A program made the translations under genes and the position numbers. DNA of 8,693 bases from Lachnospiraceae bacterium (GTDB lineage: Bacteria; Bacillota; Clostridia; Lachnospirales; Lachnospiraceae): positions 1 through 8,693 of the forward strand of contig CAAGKE010000077.1 in the NCBI GenBank assembly GCA_900770325.1. The letters are read 5' to 3'. The notes below the pieces were generated by a model. That model was not told the origin of the DNA, did no database searches, and worked only from the letters and a program-made list of their open reading frames with translations. Below, piece after piece: positions 1 to 6,097 of the stretch. The stretch's first letter is position 1. Each line of letters opens with the position of its first letter.

Positions 1-27
1 ATGCAGTTTCTGTGCATCGCAAATCGT

Positions 28-45
28 GTTACTGTGAACAGTAAC
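28..45. repeat. Short palindrome GTTACTGT-GA-ACAGTAAC
   Basis: Two perfect 8-base arms flank a 2-base centre, ending seven bases before the ribosome site of the kinase gene. The right half contains TGAACAGTAAC, identical to the terminal inverted repeat of the 86-bp repeat at 2578-2663. It may be a shrunken relative of that repeat, or an operator or small hairpin in the kinase leader. The sequence does not decide which. Confidence 0.5.
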
Positions 46-67
46 AGTTTCAGAAAGGATGAAAAAC

Positions 68-1105
68 ATGCATAGAGTAAAGTATATTTCCGGGCGTGTG
101 GCAGCTCTTTCTGCAGTCGGTCTGGTCATTCTGGCTGCTGTGGAGGGCTGGCTGCTGTCTCTGGCCGCGGCGGGAACGATTCCCTTATGGCCGGTTCTGC
201 TGTTTCTGGCAGCGGCAGTCGGCCTGGTCATGACCGGATGGCTCTGGATCATACAGCCGTACCGGCGCACGGAAAAAATGATCCGCCGTTTTCTGGATGG
301 ATATATTTTAATGGACAGTGATCTGGATGTGGTGAATCTGACTCCCATGATGCAGGAGCAGCTTAAGATGACAGAGAAAATTCTGCGTTCACCTCAGCTT
401 ATGGATCTGAATAAGCGTCAGGCACAGTATCTGGCGCTTCAGAATCAGATCAATCCTCATTTCCTCTATAATACGCTGGAAAGTATCCGGAGTGAGGCAC
501 TGATCGCAGGCCTGGACAGTGTGGCGGACATGACGGAGGCGCTGGCCAAATTTTTCCGGTATACGATCACGAAAGTGGATAATCTTGTTTCTGTTGATGA
601 GGAACTGAATAACTGCGAAACGTATTTTGGAATTCAGAAATACCGGTTTGGCGACCGGCTTCAGCTTCATATTGAGTGTGATCCTGAAGATTGGGATGAA
701 ATCATGAACTGCCGGATTCCCAAGCTGACGCTGCAGCCCATCCTGGAAAACAGTATTATACATGGAACAGAACTGAAAATCGGAACGGGAAACCTGTATA
801 TCCGTTTTGAGCGGACGGATGCCAGGCTGATTATCTGTATTTCAGATGATGGTGTGGGAATGGATGAGGAAACTCTGGCGAAGCTGAACAGCAGATTAGG
901 GAAGAGTACTGATTCTCTGCCGCCTCAGGAGGCAAAAAAGCAGGGAGGAATTGCGCTTGCAAATGTAAACAACAGAATTCGCCTGATTTTTGGGGATGAA
1001 TACGGGCTGCATGTTTACTCTGTGCAGCAGAGGGGAACGGAAGTGGAGATCACACTTCCGGCAGTCACAGGCAGCCGGGAGATAAAAAATCGGGGTGTGC
1101 TGTAA
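68..1105 (+). CDS. Short YesM/LytS-type sensor histidine kinase
   Basis: A membrane sensor kinase that should autophosphorylate on histidine and pass phosphate to a response regulator, probably encoded just upstream of the window. Numbering is from the ATG at 68. Two hydrophobic segments (about 14-35 and 40-62) are separated by only a few residues, so there is almost no extracellular domain. The His_kinase motif NQINPHFLYN holds the phosphoacceptor His131. The ATPase domain shows the N box around Asn228 (LQPILENSIIHG), the D box DDGVGMD (260-266) and the G box QGGIALANVNNR (from 292). At 345 residues it is much shorter than YesM-type kinases with a large sensory domain. I chose ATG 68 because AGAAAGG at 52-58 sits 9 bases before it, whereas the in-frame ATG at 59 would abut that site. 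It overlaps the next gene by one base (TAATG), implying translational coupling. Confidence 0.9.
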   Translation: MHRVKYISGRVAALSAVGLVILAAVEGWLLSLAAAGTIPLWPVLLFLAAAVGLVMTGWLWIIQPYRRTEKMIRRFLDGYILMDSDLDVVNLTPMMQEQLKMTEKILRSPQLMDLNKRQAQYLALQNQINPHFLYNTLESIRSEALIAGLDSVADMTEALAKFFRYTITKVDNLVSVDEELNNCETYFGIQKYRFGDRLQLHIECDPEDWDEIMNCRIPKLTLQPILENSIIHGTELKIGTGNLYIRFERTDARLIICISDDGVGMDEETLAKLNSRLGKSTDSLPPQEAKKQGGIALANVNNRIRLIFGDEYGLHVYSVQQRGTEVEITLPAVTGSREIKNRGVL

Positions 1106-2571
1106 TGAAACAGGAATTATTTCGGATGGAACGGGTGACATACCGGGAGCACGGTGTTACCCTGCTGGAAAATTTTCATATACATATTTACCAGGGAGAA
1201 ATTATGGGGATGGTGCCGGTCAATGCACATGGACTGACAGCGTTCCTGAATCTTCTGCAGTCAAATCTTCCGCTGTATGACGGATACATTTATTATGCAG
1301 GAGAGATGGTTAATTCCTGGAAGGAAGAACGGCGGACCTTCAACCGGATCAGTGTGATCGGCGCAGAGAGCAGGCTGGTGGAAAATTTAAGTGTGACGGA
1401 TAATATTTTCGTTCTGCGTCAGGGCTTCCGGCAGGAGGTGATACGGGAGCATATGCTGGCGGAACAGCTTCGTCCATTTTTAGAGGATATCGGGATGGAG
1501 ATTTCTCTGGATGCCAGGGTGAGGGATCTGACGGCGTTTGAACGGGCAGTGGTGGAGATGCTGCGGGCGGTGGTTCTGGGGCACAGGCTGATCGTTCTGG
1601 TGGATATCGGTTCTCTGATCAGCTATGAAGAGCTGGTAAAGCTGCATGAGATTATGCGTCACTATGTGGAGAAGGGTTTCACTTTCCTCTATATCAGCCC
1701 TCATCTGGAGGAGATCGCCATGGTGTGCGGACGGTGTGCCATGCTATCTCACGGAAGTATCCAGAATGTAATCTATGAAAATGAACTTGAAGCAGAGGTA
1801 CCGCGGGTGTATTCCGCAGAGTATAAGCAAATGGTGCGCAGCCATCAGCAGGCACAGTGCGACACATTGCGGAAGGGAAAAGAAATCCTGCGGGCGGAGG
1901 AGATCTGCGGAGAACACCTGGACCGTCTGAGCTTTTCGGTGCAGGAGGGAGAGTGCCTGGTGATTCAGATTCTGGATGATATCGCGTTCCGGGAAGCCTC
2001 CGGAATGCTGACCGGCGTATACCGGGCCTGTTCCGGAAGCTTTTTTATGGGCGGCAAGAAGATTCACCTGCAGAAAGACCGCAGGATTGCAGTGATACAG
2101 GAAATGGCATCCAGGACCATGGTGTTCCCCGAACTGGATTATATGGATAATCTGTGTATGTCACTTTCGCGGCGGATGTCTTTTCTGTGGATGAAACGCA
2201 GTATCCGCAGCAGTATCCGGCGGGAATATGGTCCGGAACTGGGAGAAGAAGTATTTCTTCTGCAGGTGGAAGAACTGAGTGAGAAACAGAAGCTGGAGAT
2301 GATCTATACCCGCATTTTACTGCAGAAGCCTCAGGTGGTATTCTGCATCCAGCCGTTTAAAGGGGCAGATCTGCCTCTCCGCATGACGATCTGGAGACTG
2401 ATGGAAAAGCTGCTGGAGCATAAGATCGCAGTGGTAATCGTTTCTGTGAATCTTTCCGATTCTCTGTCGCTGGCAGACCGGCTGATCATTGTGGATAAAA
2501 ACAGCCGGCAGGAGCTGAGGCGCAGCCAGTTTGCCAGGATGCAGGGCAGGATACCCTGGACTCATATTTAG
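1105..2571 (+). CDS. Degenerate tandem ABC-ATPase of RbsA/MglA type, probably a pseudo-ATPase
   Basis: The 488 residues match the two-cassette layout of sugar ABC transporter ATPases (RbsA, MglA, XylG), but the catalytic motifs are lost in both halves. In cassette 1 the Walker A position reads GMVPVNAHGLTA (35-46) with Leu44 where Lys should be. The Q-loop Gln is Ala87, the signature reads LTAFE (142-146), Walker B reads LIVLVDI with Ile168 for the catalytic Glu, and the switch His is Pro199. In cassette 2 Walker A is replaced by LDDIAFREA (290-298), the signature by LSEKQ (391-395), and Walker B ends FCIQPFKGAD with Ile and Gln for Asp-Glu. Flanking family segments such as NLSVTDNIF and YISPHLEEI remain. 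The frame is intact, so this is a maintained protein, not a pseudogene. No permease follows. Coupling to the kinase suggests a regulatory or scaffold role, which is inference. Confidence 0.8.
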   Translation: MKQELFRMERVTYREHGVTLLENFHIHIYQGEIMGMVPVNAHGLTAFLNLLQSNLPLYDGYIYYAGEMVNSWKEERRTFNRISVIGAESRLVENLSVTDNIFVLRQGFRQEVIREHMLAEQLRPFLEDIGMEISLDARVRDLTAFERAVVEMLRAVVLGHRLIVLVDIGSLISYEELVKLHEIMRHYVEKGFTFLYISPHLEEIAMVCGRCAMLSHGSIQNVIYENELEAEVPRVYSAEYKQMVRSHQQAQCDTLRKGKEILRAEEICGEHLDRLSFSVQEGECLVIQILDDIAFREASGMLTGVYRACSGSFFMGGKKIHLQKDRRIAVIQEMASRTMVFPELDYMDNLCMSLSRRMSFLWMKRSIRSSIRREYGPELGEEVFLLQVEELSEKQKLEMIYTRILLQKPQVVFCIQPFKGADLPLRMTIWRLMEKLLEHKIAVVIVSVNLSDSLSLADRLIIVDKNSRQELRRSQFARMQGRIPWTHI

Positions 2572-2577
2572 TACAAT

Positions 2578-2663
2578 GTTACTGTTCATCGAAGCGTTGT
2601 CCCGTTTCTGTGGGATGTGCGCCTGCTTCGAAACGTCGTCCTGGGATGCACGTGAACAGTAAT
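2578..2663. repeat. 86-bp dispersed repeat, copy A, with 11-bp terminal inverted repeats
   Basis: The ends are GTTACTGTTCA (2578-2588) and TGAACAGTAAT (2653-2663), complementary at 10 of 11 positions. The core is a degenerate tandem duplication. TCGAAGCGTTGTCC (2589-2602) recurs as TCGAAACGTCGTCC (2628-2641), and TGGGATGTGCG (2611-2621) recurs as TGGGATGCACG (2642-2652). The first half carries 8 extra bases between these blocks. The inverted pairs TCGAAGC/GCTTCGA and CGTTTC/GAAACG would also let the core fold. It begins seven bases after the ABC gene stop codon. Copy B lies at 8607-8690 in opposite orientation. No open reading frame fits it. It is a MITE-like or REP-like non-autonomous element of a family I cannot name. 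Confidence 0.85.
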
Positions 2664-2675
2664 CAGCATAGCGTC

Positions 2676-2686
2676 TGAACAATAAC
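2676..2686. repeat. Extra terminal-repeat-like sequence TGAACAATAAC
   Basis: This matches the repeat's right terminus TGAACAGTAAC at 10 of 11 positions and lies 12 bases beyond copy A. It could be the remnant end of a second, nested or excised copy. Being short, it could also be chance. Confidence 0.35.
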
Positions 2687-2703
2687 TGGATTAATAGAAG
2701 GTC

Positions 2704-2732
2704 TTGACATTTGTCTTTGAATAGCGTATAGT
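2704..2732 (+). promoter_or_regulatory. Sigma-A promoter of the PadR operon
   Basis: A perfect -35 box TTGACA (2704-2709), a 17-base spacer and a -10 box TATAGT (2727-2732, five of six consensus bases). The expected start of transcription, about 2739-2740, falls at the left edge of the palindrome at 2737-2767. Confidence 0.8.
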
Positions 2733-2736
2733 TAGC

Positions 2737-2767
2737 GTACAATATTATACAGCATATAATATTGTAC
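2737..2767. promoter_or_regulatory. Perfect 13+13 bp palindrome, likely PadR operator
   Basis: The left arm GTACAATATTATA (2737-2749) and right arm TATAATATTGTAC (2755-2767) are exact reverse complements around CAGCA. Each arm is itself close to a dyad of the form GTA-AATATT-TAC, so the site could hold two dimers. It covers the expected transcription start and lies 30 bases before the PadR gene. PadR-family regulators commonly repress their own promoters by binding AT-rich dyads, so autoregulation is the natural reading. The binding itself is inferred. Confidence 0.75.
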
Positions 2768-2796
2768 ACTTTAATAATATAGCAGGATGTGGTACG

Positions 2797-3123
2797 ATGG
2801 TTTTTAATACAGGAGCAACCCTGCTTGATGCGATTGTGCTGGCGGTAGTATCGAAGGAGAGAGAGGGAACCTATGGATACCGTATTACGCAGCAGGTTCA
2901 GTCGGTTCTGGATGTATCGGATTCCACGCTTTATCCGGTGCTGCGCAGGCTCCAGAAGGATGGGTGCCTGGAGGTATATGACCGGGAATTCGCAGGACGG
3001 AACCGGCGATATTACAAATTGACCGAAAAGGGTGATTCTCAGCTAAGACTGTATCAGTCGGAATGGCGGAGTTATTCTTCTAAGATTTCGGGTATACTTG
3101 CATCAGGAGGGAGAAAGCTATGA
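2797..3123 (+). CDS. PadR-family transcriptional regulator
   Basis: This 108-residue protein has the PadR winged-helix fold throughout. The N-terminal helix is LLDAIVLAVVS, followed by GTYGYRITQQV, the recognition region SDSTLYPVLRRLQKDGCLEV, and the wing NRRYYKLTEKG. A short C-terminal helix (about 84-103) should dimerise. The length is typical of the small PadR subfamily that is encoded with DUF1700 proteins. AGGA at 2784-2787 lies 9 bases before the ATG. The palindrome at 2737-2767 is its probable operator. The stop codon overlaps the next gene's start as ATGA. The likely role is sensing or repression for the downstream membrane-protein genes, and the effector is unknown. Confidence 0.92.
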   Translation: MVFNTGATLLDAIVLAVVSKEREGTYGYRITQQVQSVLDVSDSTLYPVLRRLQKDGCLEVYDREFAGRNRRYYKLTEKGDSQLRLYQSEWRSYSSKISGILASGGRKL

Positions 3124-3905
3124 GCAAAAAAGAATATCTGGATCGGCTGGAGCAGCTGCTGTCCGATATTTCTTCGGAAGAAAGGCAGGCTGCCATCGAG
3201 TATTTTACAGATTACCTGGAGGATGCGGGCCCGGATGGAGAACAGGAAGTGATGGAACATCTGGGGAGTCCGGAAGAGGTGGCGGCAGCGGTGAAGGAAG
3301 GCCTGAGTAATGAGAATGAGGAGGGCCGGTTTACGGAGAGCGGATATGAGAGCGGAACGGAAGCGGGACGATACGCGGTGGTAAAAGCCGGGAGGAATCG
3401 GAGAACTGCCGGAGAGGGAGCATATTCCGGAAATACGGATCAAAGAGAAAAAGAAGGGCAGAACGGGAAACAGAACAGGCATGGACAGAGGAGAGAGCAG
3501 GCTTCTGGAGAACACAGATACCACAGGCAGGATCAGAGGCGCGGGATTGGATGGCTGCTGATCCTGATCGGCGGTATCATTTGCATCGGGATACCTCTGG
3601 TCAGCGTTCTTGGCAGTGTGTTTGCGGCTATCATAGCTGCAGTAGCTGCAGTGGCGATCGGTGGATTTGCAGTGGCTCTGGGGCTTGCTGCGGCTGGTCT
3701 GGTGCTTCTGGTTACCGGAATTATGAAAGTCTCTGTTTTGACGGGAATGGGACTGATGCTTATGGGAGGCGCTTTTCTGTGCTTCGCGTTTGCGGCACTG
3801 GCTCTTGCTGCGGGAGTCTGGATGTGGGGCAGGGTGATCCCCTGGGCGGTTCGCGGCTTTGTGGGAATTTTCCAGAAAATCTTCCGGACAGAAAGGAGAA
3901 GCTAA
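3120..3905 (+). CDS. HAAS/DUF1700 membrane protein
   Basis: This 261-residue protein has an N-terminal HAAS-type helical domain (about 1-62), with MSKKEYLDRLEQLL, a middle segment IEYFTDYLEDAG and a closing LGSPEEVAAAVKEGL. A hydrophilic linker (about 63-141) rich in Gly, Glu, Gln, Arg and Asn follows, then hydrophobic segments between about 143 and 237 that could make three or four membrane helices. A basic amphipathic tail ends it. This family is usually encoded beside a PadR regulator and is thought to pass a membrane signal to it. The specific partner is inferred from the 4-base overlap. AGGAGG (3105-3110) lies 9 bases before the ATG. The long polar linker is compositionally biased and probably disordered. 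Confidence 0.88.
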   Translation: MSKKEYLDRLEQLLSDISSEERQAAIEYFTDYLEDAGPDGEQEVMEHLGSPEEVAAAVKEGLSNENEEGRFTESGYESGTEAGRYAVVKAGRNRRTAGEGAYSGNTDQREKEGQNGKQNRHGQRREQASGEHRYHRQDQRRGIGWLLILIGGIICIGIPLVSVLGSVFAAIIAAVAAVAIGGFAVALGLAAAGLVLLVTGIMKVSVLTGMGLMLMGGAFLCFAFAALALAAGVWMWGRVIPWAVRGFVGIFQKIFRTERRS

Positions 3906-4657
3906 TGAAACGTTTTACAAGAAGAGCTTTCGTTTTCTTTGGGATCTTTTTTGCCCTGGGAATGATTCTTTGTACTGCCGGATGGATCATGGGATATGAG
4001 CCGGGACAGTACCTGAAGGAATACCGTTTATCGGGGATCGGAGAAAGCAGCGGCGGTCAGGAACTGGAACAGACGGAATTTGACGGCGTTTCATCGATCA
4101 GTCTTTCTGCGGGTGCTTCTGTCTGTAATATTTCCGCTTATTCCGGAGATAACGTGCAGGTAGAGATTTCTGACAGCACGTTACTGACGTGCGAGCAGAA
4201 CGGGGAGGAGCTGGAGATCTCCTTTGGCGCCGGTGAGCACTCGATCTGGCAGTGGATGAAAAGAAAAAGTGCTGCTGCATCAGAGATCCGGATCTATGTT
4301 CCGGAGACACTTTTGCTGAAAAGGTTATATGTAGAGGTGGGTGCTTCTGATTTTCAGGCGGAAGGGATCCGCTGCAGGGATCTGGAGATGATCTGTGGTG
4401 CAGGAAAGCTTTCCTTCTCCGGTGAAGTGAAGAGAAACTGTTCCGTGGAATGCGGTATGGGAGCTGTGGAAATGCTCCTGAAAGGAATGGAAAAGGACTT
4501 CGATTATTCTCTGGAATGCGGCCTGGGAAATATCAGGATACAGGATGGACCGGAGCTTGCCGGCGCGGGAGAATATACAAAGGATAACCGAAGCGGCAGA
4601 GAGATGGAGCTGGAATGTGGACTGGGAAGCATTTCTGTGACATTTCAGGCGTTTTAA
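3905..4657 (+). CDS. DUF4097 (toastrack) membrane-anchored protein
   Basis: This 250-residue protein has one N-terminal membrane helix (about 8-29, after MKRFTRR) and then a repetitive extracytoplasmic beta domain. The repeat signature is a short strand followed by C-G-x-G. It appears as ICGAG (163-167), ECGMG (182-186), ECGLG (204-208) and ECGLG (237-241). This matches DUF4097, the beta fold also found at the C terminus of LiaF and called toastrack. Such proteins are associated with envelope-stress loci carrying PspC and LiaF-like parts. The start shares one base with the preceding stop (TAATG), and AAAGGAG at 3891-3897 supplies its ribosome site. A reading frame continuing upstream from 3551 is out of phase with DUF1700 and is not part of the gene. 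Confidence 0.88.
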   Translation: MKRFTRRAFVFFGIFFALGMILCTAGWIMGYEPGQYLKEYRLSGIGESSGGQELEQTEFDGVSSISLSAGASVCNISAYSGDNVQVEISDSTLLTCEQNGEELEISFGAGEHSIWQWMKRKSAAASEIRIYVPETLLLKRLYVEVGASDFQAEGIRCRDLEMICGAGKLSFSGEVKRNCSVECGMGAVEMLLKGMEKDFDYSLECGLGNIRIQDGPELAGAGEYTKDNRSGREMELECGLGSISVTFQAF

Positions 4658-4670
4658 GGGGCCTGAGTGT

Positions 4671-4849
4671 TTGCTGTTCACGTGCTGCGGTTCCGCGAGG
4701 TTTTTTCGTGCAGAATGCGCCAGGATTCCGGAGCAGACCTTTATCTTGAAAGAAGATAAAGCCTCCGACGGATCGCAGGCGTGGTCAGTGGAAGAATGCA
4801 ACGCATTCGACTACGCCGCGGCAAGAACGCCAGAGGCGTTCTTGAACAG
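4671..4849. repeat. Hairpin-rich intergenic element with CTGTTCA/TGAACAG ends
   Basis: This makes up most of the 291-bp gap between the DUF4097 gene and pspC. The left end TTGCTGTTCACGTGC (4671-4685) matches the inner end of the 86-bp repeat at 14 of 15 bases, and the right end holds TGAACAG (4843-4849). Between them are perfect stems CTTTATCTT/AAGATAAAG (4739-4761), GAATGC/GCATTC (4794-4808) enclosed by CGTGGTC/GACTACG (4780-4815), and AAGAACGCC/GGCGTTCTT (4823-4843). The reading frame across it has no recognisable protein content. It may be a larger relative of the 86-bp repeat, or a structured leader or attenuator for pspC. Confidence 0.55.
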
Positions 4850-4851
4850 GA

Positions 4852-4917
4852 GGAAGCTTCCGGGATGAACATGGGAGATGTGCAGATTGGAAGATCTCGG
4901 ACAATTCTGCAATTGTC
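4852..4917 (+). other. Further dyads in the pspC leader
   Basis: GGAAGCTTCC (4852-4861) is a 10-base palindrome. GACAATT (4900-4906) and AATTGTC (4911-4917) form a perfect 7-bp stem around CTGC, ending 16 bases before the pspC ribosome site. I see no convincing sigma-A promoter here. TATAAA at 4918 lacks a -35 box, so pspC may be read from the upstream operon. Confidence 0.4.
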
Positions 4918-4948
4918 TATAAAGAGAAAGAAAAAGGAGGAGACAGTT

Positions 4949-5134
4949 ATGTCAAAAAAGTTGTACAAATCAAGGGAAAACAGGATGATCTGCGGGGTAT
5001 GCGGAGGAGTTGCAGAGTATTTTCATATTGACCCCACAATAGTACGTTTGATTTTTGTGTTTTTTGGTTTGTGGGCCGGCAGCGGCATATTGTTTTACAT
5101 CATTGCTGCTATTGTAATTCCAAATGAAGATTAA
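4949..5134 (+). CDS. Small PspC-domain membrane protein
   Basis: This 61-residue protein is almost entirely one PspC domain. It has the family opening KKLYKSRENRMICGVCGGVAEYF, then DPTIVRLIFV, a membrane helix FFGLWAGSGILFYIIAAIVI and a short tail PNED. PspC proteins sit in the inner membrane and take part in phage-shock or envelope-stress signalling. Small one-domain versions are common in Firmicutes. The ATG at 4949 is the true start, because AAGGAGG (4934-4940) lies 8 bases before it. Open frame extending upstream to 4781 lies in the hairpin-rich leader and does not resemble protein. The upstream PadR, DUF1700 and DUF4097 genes make a shared envelope-stress role likely. Confidence 0.92.
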   Translation: MSKKLYKSRENRMICGVCGGVAEYFHIDPTIVRLIFVFFGLWAGSGILFYIIAAIVIPNED

Positions 5135-5145
5135 ATAGAGCCTGC

Positions 5146-5190
5146 AAAAAAGGAGAGACGGCTGATTTTGTGGCAGCGTCTCTCCTTTTT
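5146..5190. terminator. Bidirectional rho-independent terminator after pspC
   Basis: GGAGAGACGGCTG (5152-5164) pairs with CAGCGTCTCTCC (5174-5185) with one bulged base. Five T residues follow and a run of A residues precedes. It ends the pspC transcript and, read the other way, the convergent repressor gene whose stop is at 5246. Confidence 0.92.
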
Positions 5191-5245
5191 CGGTGCGCCC
5201 GTTTCTAAAAGCTGCGGCGGTTTTTGAAGGCAGAGCCGGGAAAAA

Positions 5246-6019
5246 TCAGCGGATTATGCCGACTACCACACCGATTTTTACCCAGTTGATCAGATCTGCC
5301 ACATTTTCATTATCTATCCGGTATGTCTGCCCCCTGCTGTTGATGGGCTGCAGTTCCGTATAGCGTCCGTTTTGATGTACTTTTCTGAATATGAGCCTGA
5401 TGTACCCCTCATCTTTCCAGATAAAAGCACCGGTTTCCCCCTCCATAGGCTCACTGTTCTGGATCAACAGAATATCTCCCTTAAAGTAGTAAGGATTCAG
5501 GCGATTATCCGGAAGCCGGAAACCGCAGTAGGTCATGCCTTCACAGAAGCTGCTGCGAAAAGTCATCTTCTTCATCTTACTGTAATCCAGACTGTCCGGG
5601 CAGATCAGACCGGGATCGATCAAATAGCTGGTTTTGTCATATTCCAGATCGGAAAAAGGAATCTCTTTGTTTTCTGTTCCGGAAATGGGAACCTTTTCCA
5701 GGATATCCAGGACGCAGGAAATAATGTTTTTTTCATAGTCGGAAAGATAAGTAATCCGTTTATACAGCTCCAGGTTTTCGTTGTCCACTCCCAGAATTTC
5801 CATAATGGGAGTATGGGTAGCATAGGCGATCCGGATAATGGTGTATACGTCAACTTTTTGTACGCTGCAGGCCACGATTCGCTTGACGGTCATGTAAGGA
5901 ATGCTGCACCTTTCCGCGAATTTCGCCACAGAAATATTCCATTTGTTGCAGTAAGTGCCAATAAAATCGGAGATGTTTTTATTAATCTCGAGGTTCGTCA
6001 AAATAATTCCGCCTTTCAT
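5246..6019 (-). CDS. XRE-family repressor with S24/LexA-like C-terminal domain, probably non-cleavable
   Basis: A 257-residue DNA-binding protein. The N-terminal helix-turn-helix (about 28-50) includes ISVAKFAERCSIPYMTVKRI. The C-terminal part (about 155-257) follows the S24 peptidase fold, with KGDILLIQNSEPMEGETGAFIW, then GYIRLIFRKV and a closing VVVGIIR. In LexA or CI the catalytic Ser lies nine residues before the GD pair, but here that position is Asn172. The usual Lys position appears to be Arg208. Both changes suggest the domain dimerises but does not self-cleave. The ATG at 6019 has no ribosome site upstream. A TTG at 6001 has AAAGGCGG seven bases before it and may be the real start (251 residues). 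It is transcribed divergently from the Spo0A-domain gene, and its operators may be the two CGAA-N4-TTCG dyads between them. Confidence 0.85.
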   Translation of the reverse strand: MKGGIILTNLEINKNISDFIGTYCNKWNISVAKFAERCSIPYMTVKRIVACSVQKVDVYTIIRIAYATHTPIMEILGVDNENLELYKRITYLSDYEKNIISCVLDILEKVPISGTENKEIPFSDLEYDKTSYLIDPGLICPDSLDYSKMKKMTFRSSFCEGMTYCGFRLPDNRLNPYYFKGDILLIQNSEPMEGETGAFIWKDEGYIRLIFRKVHQNGRYTELQPINSRGQTYRIDNENVADLINWVKIGVVVGIIR

Positions 6020-6036
6020 TTTTGTTAAATTTGGTT

Positions 6037-6048
6037 CGAATTTTTTCG
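6037..6048. promoter_or_regulatory. Candidate operator 1: CGAA-TTTT-TTCG
   Basis: An inverted repeat CGAA/TTCG with a 4-base spacer, 18 bases upstream of the repressor's ATG. The same arrangement occurs at 6104-6115, and the pair brackets the repressor's likely promoter. Assignment to the repressor is inferred from position and repetition. Confidence 0.5.
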
Positions 6049-6097
6049 GGAAATAGGTTCAAAAAAATAACAAAAACTATGATAAAAATGTAAACAA

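Noticed and set aside
1105..2571. The ABC gene as a decaying pseudogene
   Set aside because: The frame is open over 488 codons with intact family segments outside the catalytic motifs. Decay would be expected to leave stops or frameshifts.
3551..3904. An N-terminal extension of the DUF4097 protein
   Set aside because: It is an out-of-phase reading of the DUF1700 membrane segments. The ATG at 3905 has its own ribosome site and begins a normal membrane anchor.
4671..4868. A small protein gene in the gap before pspC
   Set aside because: The frame runs through several perfect hairpins, lacks a ribosome site and has no protein-like pattern.
5372..6028. A plus-strand gene opposite the XRE repressor
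   Set aside because: No recognisable domain or ribosome site, and the minus strand encodes clear helix-turn-helix and S24 motifs.
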